Below, one piece after another: positions 63,170-64,000 of a stretch of 64,000 nucleotides of DNA. The stretch is from Eledone cirrhosa (lineage: Eukaryota; Mollusca; Cephalopoda; Octopoda; Eledonidae). Position 1 is the stretch's first letter, and the number at the start of each line of letters is the position of its first letter. The notes beneath the pieces were generated by a model that worked only from the letters and a program-made list of their open reading frames with translations, had not been told where the DNA came from and did no database searches. The stretch lies in the NCBI GenBank assembly GCA_964016885.1, contig OZ024744.1, positions 65,507,496 through 65,571,495 of the forward strand. The letters run 5' to 3'. The position numbers and the translations under genes are program-made.

Positions 63170-63440
63170 CTTGTAGGTGTCACTGCAAAAAAAAAAAAAA
63201 AAAAAAAAAAATCACCCAGTCCACAGAGTAAAGTGGTCATGTAGGTGTGTCACAACAAAAAGCACCCAGTACTCCCTGTAAATGAGGTTGGTGCTAGGAA
63301 AGGCATCAAGCTGCAGAAACCAAGCCTGAATTGGTTATGTACAAGCAAAACATGGTCACCTGACCTGGCATTGCTCACAATAGGATAACTCGTCTAACCC
63401 ATGCTAGCAGAGAAAAATCGACATTAAACGGTGAACACCC
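63170..63440 (+). repeat. LINE-type 3' tail repeat
   Basis: GTGTCACTGCAAAAA with a long A run (~63187-63210), AGTAAAGTGGTCATGTAGG, GGAAAGGCATCAAGCTGC, CCATGCTAGCAGAG, GACATTAAACGGTG. A further tail start lies at 63485-63525. Confidence 0.75.
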
Positions 63441-63597
63441 CCACCCACAGTACTTATTTTAGTCTAGTATTGATTTTATAGCTCCATCATCATCCTTTTA
63501 CGTCCGATTTTCCCTGCTTGCATATAATTGAATATGTAAATGAACCTTTTGGCACAATGTTTTTTTTAATTTTACATAGATAAATATAAACACAAAC

Positions 63598-63765
63598 ACC
63601 TCTATATAGAATGGGCTTCTGCAGCTTCCATTGACCAATTTCCACTCAAATTATTGGTCAGCCTGATGTTTACAGAAGATACTTGCCCAAGGTGGTACTG
63701 TAAAGTAGGATTGAATCAGAAACGACATAATTGCAACATAACCTTAATCACACAGCCATGCTTGT
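63598..63765 (-). mobile_element. Cephalopod OK-like SINE
   Basis: TAGAATGGGCTTCTGCAGC, CAATTTCCACTCAAATTATTGG, TACTTGCCCAAGGTGGTACTG, CACACAGCCATGCTTG: complement of the SINE from the third module back to its tRNA-like head. 63765-64000 is unassigned. Confidence 0.75.
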
Positions 63766-64000
63766 ATATTATCTTACAACACAGATATTAGGCTTCAGAT
63801 GTAACAGGTGAGAGGAAGTATCACATGATACTTATTGCAACTGTAGTGCTGTCTACTCATCATACTATTATTACTACAAACCTATTGAAAATGCTTATTC
63901 TATACCTTGCCCCCCACCCTATAGAAATATATATTCGACATAACTCAATGTTCCAGTTATGTATGCTGGGGAATACATCCATAATGAGGTATAGTTCACC

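Overview
The window looks like part of a coleoid cephalopod genome, most likely an octopus. The basis is long AT-rich introns, (CA)n and (TA)n microsatellites, and dense tRNA-derived SINEs and RTE-like LINE copies of the kind known from cephalopods. It contains one recognisable host gene. No rRNA, functional tRNA, CRISPR array or bacterial-type operon was seen.

Host gene (minus strand, 1380..52810): fourteen in-phase exons with GT..AG introns encode 557 contiguous residues of an MRCK/CDC42BP (Drosophila Genghis Khan) kinase, an AGC-family effector of CDC42. The visible protein runs from just before the glycine loop, through the whole catalytic domain, AGC tail and hydrophobic motif, into the first part of the coiled coil. 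The start codon and N-terminal exon(s) lie beyond 64000. The rest of the coiled coil and the C1, PH, CNH and CRIB domains expected of the family lie below position 1. One intron is 17.5 kb (35191..52718), and the 11.2 kb above the first visible exon holds no recognised coding exon.

Mobile DNA fills the introns. The most striking element is a complete RTE-like LINE at 20774..25127 (minus). It has an intact 1039-residue endonuclease/reverse transcriptase ORF with a PHD-like zinc finger between the RT and the C-terminal region, a tandemly repeated 5' leader, a 3' hairpin followed by a GAT-repeat tail, and a 5-bp target duplication inside an older TTAA-type MITE. A second, long but broken copy lies at 46111..~49860. 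At least eleven truncated or older relatives are scattered through the window, and a second non-LTR family has four fragments.

Small elements: tRNA-headed SINEs of several modular types; many free-standing copies of the LINE-type 3' tail; three families of short TTAA-flanked inverted-repeat elements (piggyBac-like MITEs), several nested in each other; two hAT-like elements; and two Helitron-like elements. One tRNA-headed SINE type (18321, 51270, 58852) shares the 3' tail of the LINE. The tail carries a small stem-loop whose sequence changes between families while its base pairing is largely kept, which suggests a LINE that mobilises SINEs through a recognised RNA hairpin.

Stretches without a listed feature are A/T-rich intron sequence in which I recognise nothing; the larger ones have their own entries.
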